From the NCBI RefSeq assembly GCF_000948985.2, contig NZ_CP059733.1, positions 558,001 through 622,000 of the forward strand: 64,000 nucleotides of DNA, in the 5' to 3' direction. This document shows, one piece after another, positions 1 through 8,643 of the stretch (positions are counted from its first letter, which is position 1; every line of letters begins with the position of its first letter). The notes beneath the pieces are model-generated. The model had not been told where the DNA came from and did no database searches. It saw only the letters and a list, made by a program, of their open reading frames with translations. This DNA comes from Thalassomonas viridans (GTDB lineage: Bacteria; Pseudomonadota; Gammaproteobacteria; Enterobacterales; Alteromonadaceae). A program made the position numbers and the translations under genes.

Positions 1-2
1 TG

Positions 3-155
3 AGCTGGACTTCCAGAATTCAGCTTACCCCTTTTGGCTATCTTATTTATCCCTTGTTAAAGCGCGGCCTCTCCAGAAACTTTGGCGGCATTATGCTCGA
101 CCTGAAAAATTACCTGGAACAAGGCAGTGATGCCGGGACAGTGAAGGCCGGCTGA
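3..155 (+). CDS. C-terminal end of a SRPBCC-like protein (5' truncated by window edge)
   Basis: An open frame enters from the left edge and stops with TGA at 153-155, giving about 50 residues. The last stretch (G-G-I-M-L-D-L-K-N-Y-L-E-Q) has the look of the C-terminal helix of SRPBCC/polyketide-cyclase-like ligand-binding proteins, which often end in a 'DL..L..YLE' pattern. Only the tail is visible, so the family call is tentative. It precedes the DUF4345-like membrane gene by 58 bases on the same strand and may be co-transcribed with it. Confidence 0.45.
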   Translation, partial: SWTSRIQLTPFGYLIYPLLKRGLSRNFGGIMLDLKNYLEQGSDAGTVKAG

Positions 156-213
156 TTATTGCCTGCTAGTTCTAAATTTAAATAATACCCTGACTATTAA
201 GAGGAAATGTGAC

Positions 214-609
214 ATGTTACGTATTGCCCAGTTTATTGCTGCCTTGTTTGTTATTGTTTTTAGTGTTGCTGCCGGCGCGGCTATCTTCTTTCCCGATGCC
301 GTCGGTGCGGCAAGCGGTTTTAATCCGACTTCGGATTATGGCATCACAAATATCCGTACCTTGGGAGCGCCGCTGTTAATGATGGCGGTTGTTACTGCCA
401 TAGGCGCATATACCAGACAATGGATATTGCTTTTCCCGGCAACTATTTATTTTCTTTTTAACGGCTTAACCCGGGTGCTTTCCCTGTTTAACGAACAGTA
501 TGATGACGTGATGTTACGTGGCTTGTTCCTTACATTCGGGCTTTTTACCCTTGCTATTTTCGTGCTGAAAACTTTTCGTCGTGCTGAAAAACAGCCTGCA
601 ATTGGCTAG
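214..609 (+). CDS. Small four-helix membrane protein, DUF4345-like
   Basis: 131 residues with four hydrophobic segments at about 5-27, 50-66, 70-88 and 102-120, so almost certainly an inner-membrane protein. Size, the N-x-R-T-L-G-A-P stretch after TM1 and the short loops resemble DUF4345-type proteins, whose function is not known. The start is supported by AGAGGAA about 7 bases upstream of ATG. The gene follows a SRPBCC-like frame and converges on a MarR regulator, a setting seen for small stress or ligand-response cassettes. Family assignment is by pattern only. Confidence 0.6.
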   Translation: MLRIAQFIAALFVIVFSVAAGAAIFFPDAVGAASGFNPTSDYGITNIRTLGAPLLMMAVVTAIGAYTRQWILLFPATIYFLFNGLTRVLSLFNEQYDDVMLRGLFLTFGLFTLAIFVLKTFRRAEKQPAIG

Positions 610-735
610 GCAGGCTTATTCTCATATCAGCTGCTTGTGTCCAGGGGGATGTCTTGGATACAGCCTTTATTTTATTTGTGTCGGATAAGCCGAAAACCGG
701 ACAACTTATTTGTAATCCGGTTGTCGCCGGTAAAG

Positions 736-1182
736 TTAATTATAAGGTTTAACTTTTTCACGTAAGTTGTAAGAAAGGCGCTCGGATACGGCAAAGAAGG
801 TATCTAAATCTTCCTGCGGTATGCCTTCGATCAATTGTGCCGAGAATTCAGCTTCAATTTTTTCGATAGTTTCAAAAAACTCATATCCCTTTGCGGTCAG
901 TTTCAGCAGCTTACTGCGCTTATCTTTTGGGTTAGGTTCACGTTTTACCATGTCTGTGGCGCAAAGCTCATCTATCAGCCTGGTTATCTGGCTTTTATCA
1001 CGTTTCAGGGTTTTGGAAATCTCAAGCAAAGTGCATTCGCCGCTGTTCCAGATTTGCCTCATAGCCCTTAATTGCAACGGGGCGGGTTTAGTATCCAGCT
1101 TGCTTAATTTAGGGGCAATTTGGGTGCTCAGGTCATAACTGAGGCGAAAGGCTACTTCATGGACGGTTCGTTTTTTCTTCAT
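736..1182 (-). CDS. MarR-family transcriptional regulator
   Basis: A 148-residue winged-helix regulator. The central region (C-T-L-L-E-I-S-K-T-L-K-R-D-K-S-Q-I-T-R-L-I-D-E-L) is a typical MarR recognition helix, and the wing carries P-K-D-K-R-S-K with the K-R pair usual in MarR DNA-binding wings. The helices on either side form the dimer interface. The open frame extends 20 codons upstream to 1242, but the ATG at 1182 followed by M-K-K-K-R gives the usual MarR length, so I prefer it. The gene is convergent with the DUF4345-like gene. Ligand and targets cannot be told from sequence. Confidence 0.85.
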   Translation of the reverse strand: MKKKRTVHEVAFRLSYDLSTQIAPKLSKLDTKPAPLQLRAMRQIWNSGECTLLEISKTLKRDKSQITRLIDELCATDMVKREPNPKDKRSKLLKLTAKGYEFFETIEKIEAEFSAQLIEGIPQEDLDTFFAVSERLSYNLREKVKPYN

Positions 1183-1240
1183 AACATGAAAACTGTGGTG
1201 GATTAACTCAATGTTTCTTACGACTATAACATAGCTGCAC

Positions 1241-1284
1241 AAGCCGGCATATCGTTGATAAACATCAACTGTGTTTACCGGCTT
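1241..1284 (-). terminator. Nested hairpin downstream of the sulfotransferase gene
   Basis: Outer arms AAGCCGG (1241-1247) and CCGGCTT (1278-1284) enclose a second stem GTTGAT/ATCAAC (1254-1259, 1264-1269) around AAAC. It begins right after the stop codon of the sulfotransferase gene at 1285. No T-run follows the stem on the minus strand, so it is a weak terminator or a transcript-end structure. The inner GTTGAT-AAAC-ATCAAC could alternatively be an operator for the neighbouring MarR gene. Confidence 0.4.
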
Positions 1285-3240
1285 TTATTCCCGGTGCGCT
1301 AACTTTGCTTTAAGCTCGCCCAGATAGGGCTCATAGTGTTTCCAAAGCTCAACCCCGGTTTGATTAATGGGTTGCCTTACCTGCTCCGAGCTGGCGGTTC
1401 TGACGGCTCTTTTGGTTTTATAAAACTCTAAACAGGCCGGCTCCAGGGGCAGGTCGATATAATCAAACAACCTGGTGATGGTCTCTGTCGGCGAGGCCAC
1501 TAAAGACTCATAATTAAGCGTTAAAATCTGCTGCGGGTAAACCTGATGCCAGTGCGCCATAAGATCCAGGTAGCCCTGATAATATTTGGCGATATCGTCA
1601 AAGGAGTAGCTAAACTCCTGCCCTTCGGCAAAAAGCTGTTTGTAGACGCTAAAGCAGCATGACAAGGGGTCGCGCCGGGTATCTATGATTTTGGCATTGG
1701 GCAATATGGCTTTGATCAAACCGATATGGCGGAAATTGTTGGGCATTTTATCGATAAAATAAGGTGCGCCTTTCCTGTGTATCCGGGTTTCCTTGAGGTA
1801 GCGCTGACCGAAGTGGGCCATTTCTTCCGCGGAAAGCTCTGCCAGTATTTTGGGGTACCTGGCGTCTGTGTGTTTGAATTTTCGGCCGTTAAGTTCCTGC
1901 ACATAAGCCAGTATATTGGGCAGCTCCAAAGTACCGTCTATTTGTGAATGGGAAGAAAGGATCTGTTCCACTAAGGTTGAACCGGTACGGGGCAAACCTA
2001 AAATAAAAATCGGATCTTGGGCCTGCTCTCCCATGCCATGCAGCGCACTTACCTGCGTGGGAGTGAAAAACTTTTTCTGCAGGGCAAAGTTATTCGCCAT
2101 CACTTCGCTGTCATACTTGATTGCTCCATGCTTGATTTTGTTCCCCAATTGATAGTGCTCAAAAGAGCTTTCATATGCCTGCCGGTTTTCAAAGGCTTTG
2201 CCTAAGGCAAAATGCAGGTGTACCAGATCTTCGATATTGTTGGCCGCGCGGGCGACAACCGATAACATTTGTTCGATTAATTCCTCGGGGAAGGAAAAGG
2301 TTTTCAGATTGGCCAGGCTCCAGTAGGGATCGCCAAACGCTTGATTGAGGTTAATGGCGGATAAATAGCTGTCGATCGCTTCCTGCTGCCGGCCAACGGT
2401 TTTATAGGCATGCCCTAATAGCAAGGGCAGCAAAGCATTGCTTTTGTCCTTGGCGATCAGCGCCCGGTAACGTTCAATGGCTTCATCATATTTTCCTATC
2501 GCCGCCTCCTGATTGGCCAGGGTTAACTGGCAGGCGTTATCTTGCGGCAAACGTTCACTTAGCTGTATGGCTTGTACATAGGCAGATTCGAACTTTTGTC
2601 TGTGATGGAGAATATTGATGTAATCGAATTGCAGCCAGTGATTGTCCGGCGCCAACTGCAGTGCGGTTTCCAGCAGGAATTCCGCATCGTCCAGCACATG
2701 GTGTTTTTCGGCGATTTTTGCCAGCAGGCGCATGCCTTCTGTGTCTTTGGGGTGCTGGAGCAGAAAGTGGCGGCAGAGCTTCTCGGCTTTTTCCAGCTTG
2801 TCTTCATAAATAAAGCTGAGTACGCTTGCCAGTGCTTTTGGCAAGCCTTGCAGGTAGTCGGTGTTGTGTCTTGCCGTGCTTTGTTCGTCGTCCTTGTCGG
2901 AAAGTTCGCTAATTGCCTGCCAGCTGGCATGCAGTGACGGGTTTCGTTTTACCGCCAGCAGGTAGTTTTCCAGGGCCTGTTGTTTGTCCCCGGTTGCCCG
3001 GTAAACATGTCCCAGTTCCTGGTATGCCCGGCCATAAGAAGGTGAAAGCTGAACCAGTTGCGTAAGAAAGCCGATGGCTTTGGGATAAAGCTCCAGGTAG
3101 CGGCAGCAGACGGCGGCCAGGTATAGGGCCTCAGAATCTTCCGGCCTGCTTTCAAGCAGCTGCTTACACAAGGTTAAAGCAACGGTAAAACGTCCTTGCT
3201 GGACTTGCTTCTGTATGGATGAGATCTCGGGAATATGCAT
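1285..3240 (-). CDS. TPR-repeat sulfotransferase family protein
   Basis: 651 residues. The first ~390 are tetratricopeptide repeats (several copies of the W/Y-x-x-L-G/A ... A-I-x-x-Y pattern). The rest is a P-loop-like sulfotransferase domain. The 5'-phosphosulfate loop is I-L-G-L-P-R-T-G-S-T at about 420, and the 3'-phosphate motif is I-I-D-T-R-R-D-P-L-S-C-C-F-S. Such proteins transfer sulfate from PAPS; the acceptor is unknown. The gene follows the TonB-dependent receptor gene on the same strand, separated by a hairpin terminator. TPR-sulfotransferase genes are often found beside TonB receptors in marine gammaproteobacteria and sphingomonads, which suggests a functional link without proving one. 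Confidence 0.9.
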   Translation of the reverse strand: MHIPEISSIQKQVQQGRFTVALTLCKQLLESRPEDSEALYLAAVCCRYLELYPKAIGFLTQLVQLSPSYGRAYQELGHVYRATGDKQQALENYLLAVKRNPSLHASWQAISELSDKDDEQSTARHNTDYLQGLPKALASVLSFIYEDKLEKAEKLCRHFLLQHPKDTEGMRLLAKIAEKHHVLDDAEFLLETALQLAPDNHWLQFDYINILHHRQKFESAYVQAIQLSERLPQDNACQLTLANQEAAIGKYDEAIERYRALIAKDKSNALLPLLLGHAYKTVGRQQEAIDSYLSAINLNQAFGDPYWSLANLKTFSFPEELIEQMLSVVARAANNIEDLVHLHFALGKAFENRQAYESSFEHYQLGNKIKHGAIKYDSEVMANNFALQKKFFTPTQVSALHGMGEQAQDPIFILGLPRTGSTLVEQILSSHSQIDGTLELPNILAYVQELNGRKFKHTDARYPKILAELSAEEMAHFGQRYLKETRIHRKGAPYFIDKMPNNFRHIGLIKAILPNAKIIDTRRDPLSCCFSVYKQLFAEGQEFSYSFDDIAKYYQGYLDLMAHWHQVYPQQILTLNYESLVASPTETITRLFDYIDLPLEPACLEFYKTKRAVRTASSEQVRQPINQTGVELWKHYEPYLGELKAKLAHRE

Positions 3241-3250
3241 AAGTAATTAA

Positions 3251-3273
3251 AAAGTCCCGCGAGGCGGGACTTT
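3251..3273 (-). terminator. Intrinsic terminator between receptor and sulfotransferase genes
   Basis: Perfect 10-bp stem AAAGTCCCGC / GCGGGACTTT with loop GAG. Read on the minus strand the stem is followed by TTTTTAATTAC, a proper U-tract. It lies 30 bases after the TonB-receptor stop and just before the sulfotransferase start, so it would cap or attenuate read-through from the receptor gene. Confidence 0.8.
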
Positions 3274-3303
3274 GTTGGTTTTGTTGCTCTTTACTGCTCT
3301 TTA

Positions 3304-5703
3304 TTAGTAATAGGTATAAGTGAAACTTAAGCCCATGGTTCGCGGCCGGTTGGTCGTGATCCTCGGGATATCATCCTGGTTATTGATAAAGAGTTCGGCT
3401 CGTTTGTCTGTTAAGTTATCAACATAAATCTTCGCTGACCAGCTTTCTTTTTCTATACCGAACGAGGCGTTCAATAAAGTGTAGCTGTCCTGCTTTTCCC
3501 TTTCGCTGTCAACAATAGAGCTGTAAGAGCTGCCGGCATATTGGCCGGCCAGCTGCCAGTTAACCAGGTATTCGCCTATTTCCCAGTCATACCTGGCGCG
3601 CAGGTTACCCTGGAATTCCGGGGTCAGGGGCAGGGAACTGCCTATCGGCGCCATTTCGATCACCTGGGCATTTAATGCCGTCAGTTCGGTATCGTTATAG
3701 GAAAAGGCACCCAGTAAGGTCAGGTTGTCGGTGGCCTGCCAGGCGATATCGCCTTCAAAGCCCTTAATTTCGGAATCGGCGGCATTTTCAATAAAGGTTA
3801 ATATCGAGACGTTGACCGGATCAAAACGCGATACCTGCATGTCGTCCCATTCGATAAAGTACAAATTGGCATTAAAGCGCAGGGTATTATCCAGCAACAT
3901 GGCTTTCCAACCGAATTCGTAGTTGGTGACATCATCGGTATCATAGGTCACTTCTACATCCGGAAAGGCCGGGTTTGCCGAGGCTATGCCGCCGCCGCGG
4001 TTAAAGCCGCCGGGCCTGAATCCCTCGGAGTAAGTGGCATAAAGCAGGATATCTTCTGTTGCCTGGTAGCTGATATTGAACTTGGTAATGGTATCGTCGC
4101 TTTTAAGCGGCTTGTCTGAGTGGCCGCCTGAGCTGTCGTAATCCCGCCCGCTGTCGCCGTCGACGCCTTTTTCGGCAAAGTTGGACGAACCGGTAAAGTC
4201 GGACTCGATTTCATACCAGCGCAAGCCGGCGGTTACCGTTAAATTATCGGTTAAGTCATAGGATAACTCACCAAACACGGCAATCTGCTCTTCGGTACGG
4301 GTAATATCGTTAAAGAAAGCGACGCCGGCAGGTCTGGCGTTGGGGTTGATATTATTGGCGCCGGAAATCGGGGCATTCGGCACGAAGCCCAGCTCCGGGG
4401 TGGCCACATAAACGAAATCGTCCTGGGTTTCTATTTCAAAATCATCGTAATAAACGCCGCCGATAAAGCGTAGCGGCTGGTCGGCATCGGTTGCGATGCG
4501 AAATTCATGGGTGATCCGGGTTTGGTCCTGCTGGCCTTTAAAACCTTTGGTGGGATCTAAACATTCGCGGTAGCTGACTTCTTCAGAGGCATAGCTACAG
4601 GTGTACCAGGGGATAAAGCCGCCGCTGTTGTTGTAGCCGGTGTAATCAATGGCCTGCTCTACTTCCCGGTCGAGAAAGGCACCGGTGTAAACCAGTTCCA
4701 GATCCTTGATAACGCCGTTCGCCGTCCAGGAGGTCTGTGAAAACTCATCCCTTAGTTTGTCGGGGAAATATCTCTGTACCTTAAGGTCGTCCACTTCGGG
4801 ATCGTAGTCAAAGACCCCGTCTGCCCCCAGCTCTTGCTGGGTATGTTGTACCAACAGCTCCCAGTCGTCGTTCAGATCGTATTTAAGACCCAGGCGGGCG
4901 CCTTTATAAAAGCTGTCGTTAAAATCTTTTTCAACCAGATCGGTATTATTGGCGCTTTGATATACGGTATCTTCCGGCAGGGCTTTAACGCTGTCGGCCA
5001 CTTCCGGGTTGATACTGGGATCTAAGGTAAATTCACCGGCGACATTATCGATATAACCGCCTTTGTTGACGCTGTATAAGGCGGCCCTGAAAGCAAGCTG
5101 GTCGCTGATGGGTAAATTAATAAAACCTTCGACATTGGTGCTTATCTCACCGGAATGGGTGTTGGCTATGCCCGAGGTAAAACCGGCTTCAAAGCTGTCG
5201 GTATCGGGTTTTTTGGTGATATAGCGCACGGTACCTGCTTGTGAGCTGGCGCCGAACAAGGTGCCTTGCGGTCCTGCCAGAACCTCGATTCTTTCCAGGT
5301 CGGTGGCGTAAACATCCAGGTTGCGTCCCGGCGCGGTTACCGGCTGCTCGTCGATATATAAAGCAACGTTAGGGCTGGTGCCCTGTGCGCCGGACAACAT
5401 CACGCTGATAGGCTGAATCGCCATGCCGCGGATGAAAACGTCCGCCTGCCCGGGTCCTCTGCCACCGACGGTAATATTCGGCATATAGCGGACAAAATCG
5501 TCAAAGTTGCCGACATTGTTGTCCCTTAAATCTGCATCGCTCATGGCCTGAACGGAGACGGGTGTAGACTGGATACTTTGTACTCTTTTGGTGGCTGTTA
5601 CTTCTATCACTTCTATTTCTTTGGTTTCAGCCATGGCAGAAAAGGAGGTTGAGAGACCCAATGCGGATAGTACGGCACATGTTATTGCTTTATGTTGAAA
5701 CAT
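3304..5703 (-). CDS. TonB-dependent outer-membrane receptor (799 aa)
   Basis: A signal peptide covers residues 1-25 (cleavage after S-A-M-A). Next come a TonB-box-like segment (I-E-V-I-E-V-T-A-T-K-R) and a plug domain at about 35-165 with the signatures V-F-I-R-G-M, V-A-L-Y-I-D-E-Q-P-V and L-E-R-I-E-V-L-A-G-P-Q-G-T-L-F-G. The remaining ~630 residues are a 22-strand beta barrel ending in an aromatic residue (Y-T-Y-Y), as expected for BAM-dependent insertion. It imports a bulky substrate across the outer membrane using TonB/ExbBD energy; the substrate is not evident. It resembles the 'TonB-dependent receptor with R-G and Q-G-T-L-F-G' class common in oligotrophic marine bacteria. Confidence 0.93.
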   Translation of the reverse strand: MFQHKAITCAVLSALGLSTSFSAMAETKEIEVIEVTATKRVQSIQSTPVSVQAMSDADLRDNNVGNFDDFVRYMPNITVGGRGPGQADVFIRGMAIQPISVMLSGAQGTSPNVALYIDEQPVTAPGRNLDVYATDLERIEVLAGPQGTLFGASSQAGTVRYITKKPDTDSFEAGFTSGIANTHSGEISTNVEGFINLPISDQLAFRAALYSVNKGGYIDNVAGEFTLDPSINPEVADSVKALPEDTVYQSANNTDLVEKDFNDSFYKGARLGLKYDLNDDWELLVQHTQQELGADGVFDYDPEVDDLKVQRYFPDKLRDEFSQTSWTANGVIKDLELVYTGAFLDREVEQAIDYTGYNNSGGFIPWYTCSYASEEVSYRECLDPTKGFKGQQDQTRITHEFRIATDADQPLRFIGGVYYDDFEIETQDDFVYVATPELGFVPNAPISGANNINPNARPAGVAFFNDITRTEEQIAVFGELSYDLTDNLTVTAGLRWYEIESDFTGSSNFAEKGVDGDSGRDYDSSGGHSDKPLKSDDTITKFNISYQATEDILLYATYSEGFRPGGFNRGGGIASANPAFPDVEVTYDTDDVTNYEFGWKAMLLDNTLRFNANLYFIEWDDMQVSRFDPVNVSILTFIENAADSEIKGFEGDIAWQATDNLTLLGAFSYNDTELTALNAQVIEMAPIGSSLPLTPEFQGNLRARYDWEIGEYLVNWQLAGQYAGSSYSSIVDSEREKQDSYTLLNASFGIEKESWSAKIYVDNLTDKRAELFINNQDDIPRITTNRPRTMGLSFTYTYY

Positions 5704-5738
5704 AATTTTCCTGTCGAACGATGCTTATTGAATTTTTT

Positions 5739-5823
5739 GTTATAACTCTAATCAATACGGTTGACTGCTATAAAGCCTGCAATTAACCAATATTGCTTAG
5801 TGTTATAACAAACAATGTTAACA
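5739..5823. promoter_or_regulatory. Repeated TGTTATAAC palindromes in a divergent promoter region
   Basis: The 218-base gap between the receptor (left) and the BCCT transporter (right) holds TGTTATAACT at 5739-5748, the perfect palindrome TGTTATAACA at 5801-5810 and TGTTAACA at 5816-5823. Repeated palindromes of one type in a shared promoter region suggest binding of a dimeric regulator. The regulator is unknown; the AT-rich motif could also be chance. Confidence 0.4.
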
Positions 5824-5927
5824 TTATTGACTATATAAATCATGTTTAAAAGGTTTTAACTTTTTGTGATGTAGTGACTCATCCTGTACAATGGTTTGAA
5901 TTCTAATTATATGTAGTAGAAGTGTTT

Positions 5928-7871
5928 ATGAAGCTAGACGTCTCGAAGATAAACCCCCCGGTATTTCTTACTTCGTCATTACTTATTGTTGCCTTATTGC
6001 TGTTTACCATTTACACGCCGGATATTGCCAGCGGGCTTTTTTCCACTATCCAGGCGGGTATCATTGCCAACGGCAGCTGGTTTTATGTGTTAACTGTTGC
6101 CGTTATTCTCGGCTTTGTGATTTATCTGAGCATGTCCAGGTTTGGCTCGATCAAGCTGGGGCCGGACCATATTAATCCCGACTATAAGCTGACTACCTGG
6201 CTGTCCATGTTGTTTGCGGCGGGTATGGGCATAGGGCTGATGTTTTTCGGGGTGGCCGAACCTATTATGCACTACCTTTCGCCGCCCACGGCTGAAAAGG
6301 GGTCTTTAGCAGCGGTCAAGGAAGCCATGAAAATTACCTTTTTTCATTGGGGACTGCATGCCTGGGCCATTTATGCCATAGTCGCCCTGATATTGGCCTA
6401 CTTTTGCTACCGGCACAGGCTGCCGCTGACTTTGCGCTCTGCCCTTCATCCCATTATCGGTGACCGCATCTACGGCTGGCCGGGACATTTGGTGGATACT
6501 TTCGCCGTGGTCAGTACGGTTTTTGGTGTTGCGACTTCCCTCGGGCTGGGGGCGTCCCAGGTAAACGCCGGTCTTAATTACCTCTTTTCGACCGAGATCA
6601 GCCAAAGCAATCAGGTATTGATCATGGTGGCGATCACCGCTTTTGCGTCAATTTCTGTGGCAACCGGGCTGGACAAGGGCATTAAGATCCTTTCAGAAAT
6701 CAACATGACGCTGGCGGTAATCCTGTTATTGCTGATTTTTGTCTTAGGGCCTACGGTGTTTTTGTTGCAGGCTTATGTACAAAATATCGGAGCTTACCTT
6801 TCCGATATCGTTTCGAATACCTTCAACTTATTCGCCTATGAAAAGAAAAGCTGGATCGGCGGCTGGACCATTTTCTATTGGGGCTGGTGGCTGGCCTGGG
6901 CGCCGTTTGTCGGCCTGTTTATTGCCCGGATTTCCAGGGGCAGGACCATCAGGGAATTTGTCATCGGCGTAATGCTGGTGCCTACCGCGTTTACTTTACT
7001 GTGGATGACCATTTTCGGTAACTCCGCCATCTCCTTGGTGGTTGATCAGGGGGTTGCCGGGCTGGCTGAGATGATCGGCGAGAACTCCGCCGTCGGCCTG
7101 TTTGTTTTTCTGGAAAACTTCCCCTGGGCGACGGCCCTGACCGGGCTTTCGATTCTGATGATAGTGATTTTCTTCGTAACCTCCTGCGATTCGGGGGCCA
7201 TGGTCATTGATATGCTGTGTTCGAACGGCCGCAATGACACACCCTTATGGCAAAGGCTTTTCTGGGCAGTAGGTGTTGGCGTGGTTGCCGCGGTACTGAG
7301 CCTGGCAGGCGGTCTGGATGCCCTGCAAACTATGACCATCGCCAGCGCTTTGCCTTTTTCCATGGTGCTGCTGCTTGCCTGTTTCGGTTTAATCAAAGCG
7401 CTGCAGATAGAGTCGGCAAAACGCGAGAGCTTGCAGCTTAATGCGGTGCCGACCAATTACTACGCTAAGGCCGATGACTGGCGGGAGAAACTGGATAATA
7501 TAGTGTCAACGCCAGACAAGAAAAACGCCGACTTCTTTATCAAGAAAACCGTGAACAAGGCCTTTGAAAAACTTAAAGAGCAGTTCGAAGCTAACCATAT
7601 CCGGGCCGAAATTTCCCGGACGGAAACCGGCCTGGCCTTTAAAGTTTTTCACGGCGACGAGCACGACTTTATTTACGGTGTTCACAAAAAGAAACTGACC
7701 CAGCCGGATTTTACCCTTGAAGACAGCGACAGCTATTACCGGGCAGAAGTGCACTTGCTGGAAGGCGGCCAGGATTACGATATTATGGGTTGGTCAGAAG
7801 TTGCGGTGATCAACGATGTGATCGAGCAATACCAGAAACATATGCACTTTTTGCATCTGTTAAGAGAATAG
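5928..7871 (+). CDS. BCCT-family choline/betaine-type transporter, BetT-like
   Basis: About 647 residues with twelve hydrophobic segments up to about residue 500. The BCCT signature W-T-I-F-Y-W-G-W-W-L-A-W-A-P-F-V-G-L-F-I-A-R is complete. A soluble C-terminal domain of roughly 140 residues ends Y-D-I-M-G-W-S-E-V-A-V-I-N-D-V-I-E-Q-Y, as in E. coli BetT, where this tail is linked to osmotic control. It should therefore import choline or a related quaternary ammonium compatible solute. The frame could start at GTG 5922, but AGAAG at 5918-5922 is well placed for the ATG at 5928. It converges on a CosR-like MarR gene, which supports a role in osmoadaptation. Confidence 0.92.
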   Translation: MKLDVSKINPPVFLTSSLLIVALLLFTIYTPDIASGLFSTIQAGIIANGSWFYVLTVAVILGFVIYLSMSRFGSIKLGPDHINPDYKLTTWLSMLFAAGMGIGLMFFGVAEPIMHYLSPPTAEKGSLAAVKEAMKITFFHWGLHAWAIYAIVALILAYFCYRHRLPLTLRSALHPIIGDRIYGWPGHLVDTFAVVSTVFGVATSLGLGASQVNAGLNYLFSTEISQSNQVLIMVAITAFASISVATGLDKGIKILSEINMTLAVILLLLIFVLGPTVFLLQAYVQNIGAYLSDIVSNTFNLFAYEKKSWIGGWTIFYWGWWLAWAPFVGLFIARISRGRTIREFVIGVMLVPTAFTLLWMTIFGNSAISLVVDQGVAGLAEMIGENSAVGLFVFLENFPWATALTGLSILMIVIFFVTSCDSGAMVIDMLCSNGRNDTPLWQRLFWAVGVGVVAAVLSLAGGLDALQTMTIASALPFSMVLLLACFGLIKALQIESAKRESLQLNAVPTNYYAKADDWREKLDNIVSTPDKKNADFFIKKTVNKAFEKLKEQFEANHIRAEISRTETGLAFKVFHGDEHDFIYGVHKKKLTQPDFTLEDSDSYYRAEVHLLEGGQDYDIMGWSEVAVINDVIEQYQKHMHFLHLLRE

Positions 7872-7887
7872 CGAAATCTCGCTATTC
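7866..7887. terminator. Bidirectional terminator overlapping both stop codons
   Basis: Perfect stem GAATAGCGA / TCGCTATTC with a four-base loop. The BCCT stop (7869-7871) and the MarR stop (7882-7884) both lie inside the stem. The plus strand continues with TTCATTTTGTTTTT. It serves both convergent genes with no spare sequence. Confidence 0.75.
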
Positions 7888-8376
7888 TTCATTTTGTTTT
7901 TCTGTGCTCATGTGCATAGGAGCGATTTCCAGGACGGGCGCGGCATCAATTTCATTGGCGTCCATCATGGTAGCAATGCGCTGCATTGACGACAGGAGCA
8001 GGGATTGCTCCCAGTCTTCAAGGCCGCAAAAGTTCTGGATAAAATGCTCCTGCAAAGGTTGAGGGGCATCTATTAACGAATTGCGCCCTTCTTCTGCTAA
8101 AAATAAACCTACCCTGCGTTTATCTTCTGTGCTGCGCACCCGGGTAATCAGCCCTTTGTTTTCCAGGCGATCTAAAATATTGGTGACAGTTGCCGCGCTC
8201 AGGTTAATGCTCTTGGCAATCTGGCTGGCGGTGACACCTTTTACCCTTGCGATTTCCTGCATAATCAGGAGCTGCGGGCCGGTGAGACCGGAGGATTTGT
8301 TAAGCTGCTTGGAATGCAAATCAATCGCGCGGATAACTTTGCGGATCGATACCAGGAGTTCTTCGTACTTTTCCAT
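7882..8376 (-). CDS. MarR-family regulator, CosR/EctR-like
   Basis: 164 residues. The helix-turn-helix (V-T-A-S-Q-I-A-K-S-I-N-L-S-A-A-T-V-T-N-I) and the wing (R-S-T-E-D-K-R-R-V-G-L-F-L) are clear MarR features. The N-terminus (I-R-A-I-D-L-H-S-K-Q-L-N-K-S-S-G-L-T-G-P) and the C-terminal E-I-D-A-A-P-V-L-E resemble, from memory, CosR/EctR regulators of compatible-solute genes in Vibrio and methylotrophs. Those repress ectoine synthesis and BCCT transporters at low osmolarity. Lying tail to tail with a BCCT transporter fits that role. The subfamily call is inference and would need a tree. Confidence 0.85.
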   Translation of the reverse strand: MEKYEELLVSIRKVIRAIDLHSKQLNKSSGLTGPQLLIMQEIARVKGVTASQIAKSINLSAATVTNILDRLENKGLITRVRSTEDKRRVGLFLAEEGRNSLIDAPQPLQEHFIQNFCGLEDWEQSLLLSSMQRIATMMDANEIDAAPVLEIAPMHMSTEKQNEE

Positions 8377-8643
8377 TCTAAAATTGCCAGAATTAAAATA
8401 TCCGCAAAGAATAACATCTAACTGTTAAAATTGTAATTAATCTCTTGGTATTGCCCGCCGTTTGGTTTTTCCGGGCTGTCTTGATAAAGAACAAAACAAA
8501 GAAAAACCAATAAAATCACTATATTCCCGGCTGCTTTTCTTGCGCTAGCGGGTGGAAAATGAAGGGGCAATTAAGATTTACAGCTTACCCGCATTCGTGT
8601 AAAGTTTGCGCAATAGAATTTTCTTAAATGACATTCTGAAAAA

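Noticed and set aside
821..1138. 105-codon plus-strand frame
   Set aside because: Opposite the MarR gene; the MarR reading has full domain support.
8520..8640. 22-codon ORF ahead of the vWA/ExbB operon
   Set aside because: No well-spaced SD and no signal peptide; more likely leader sequence.
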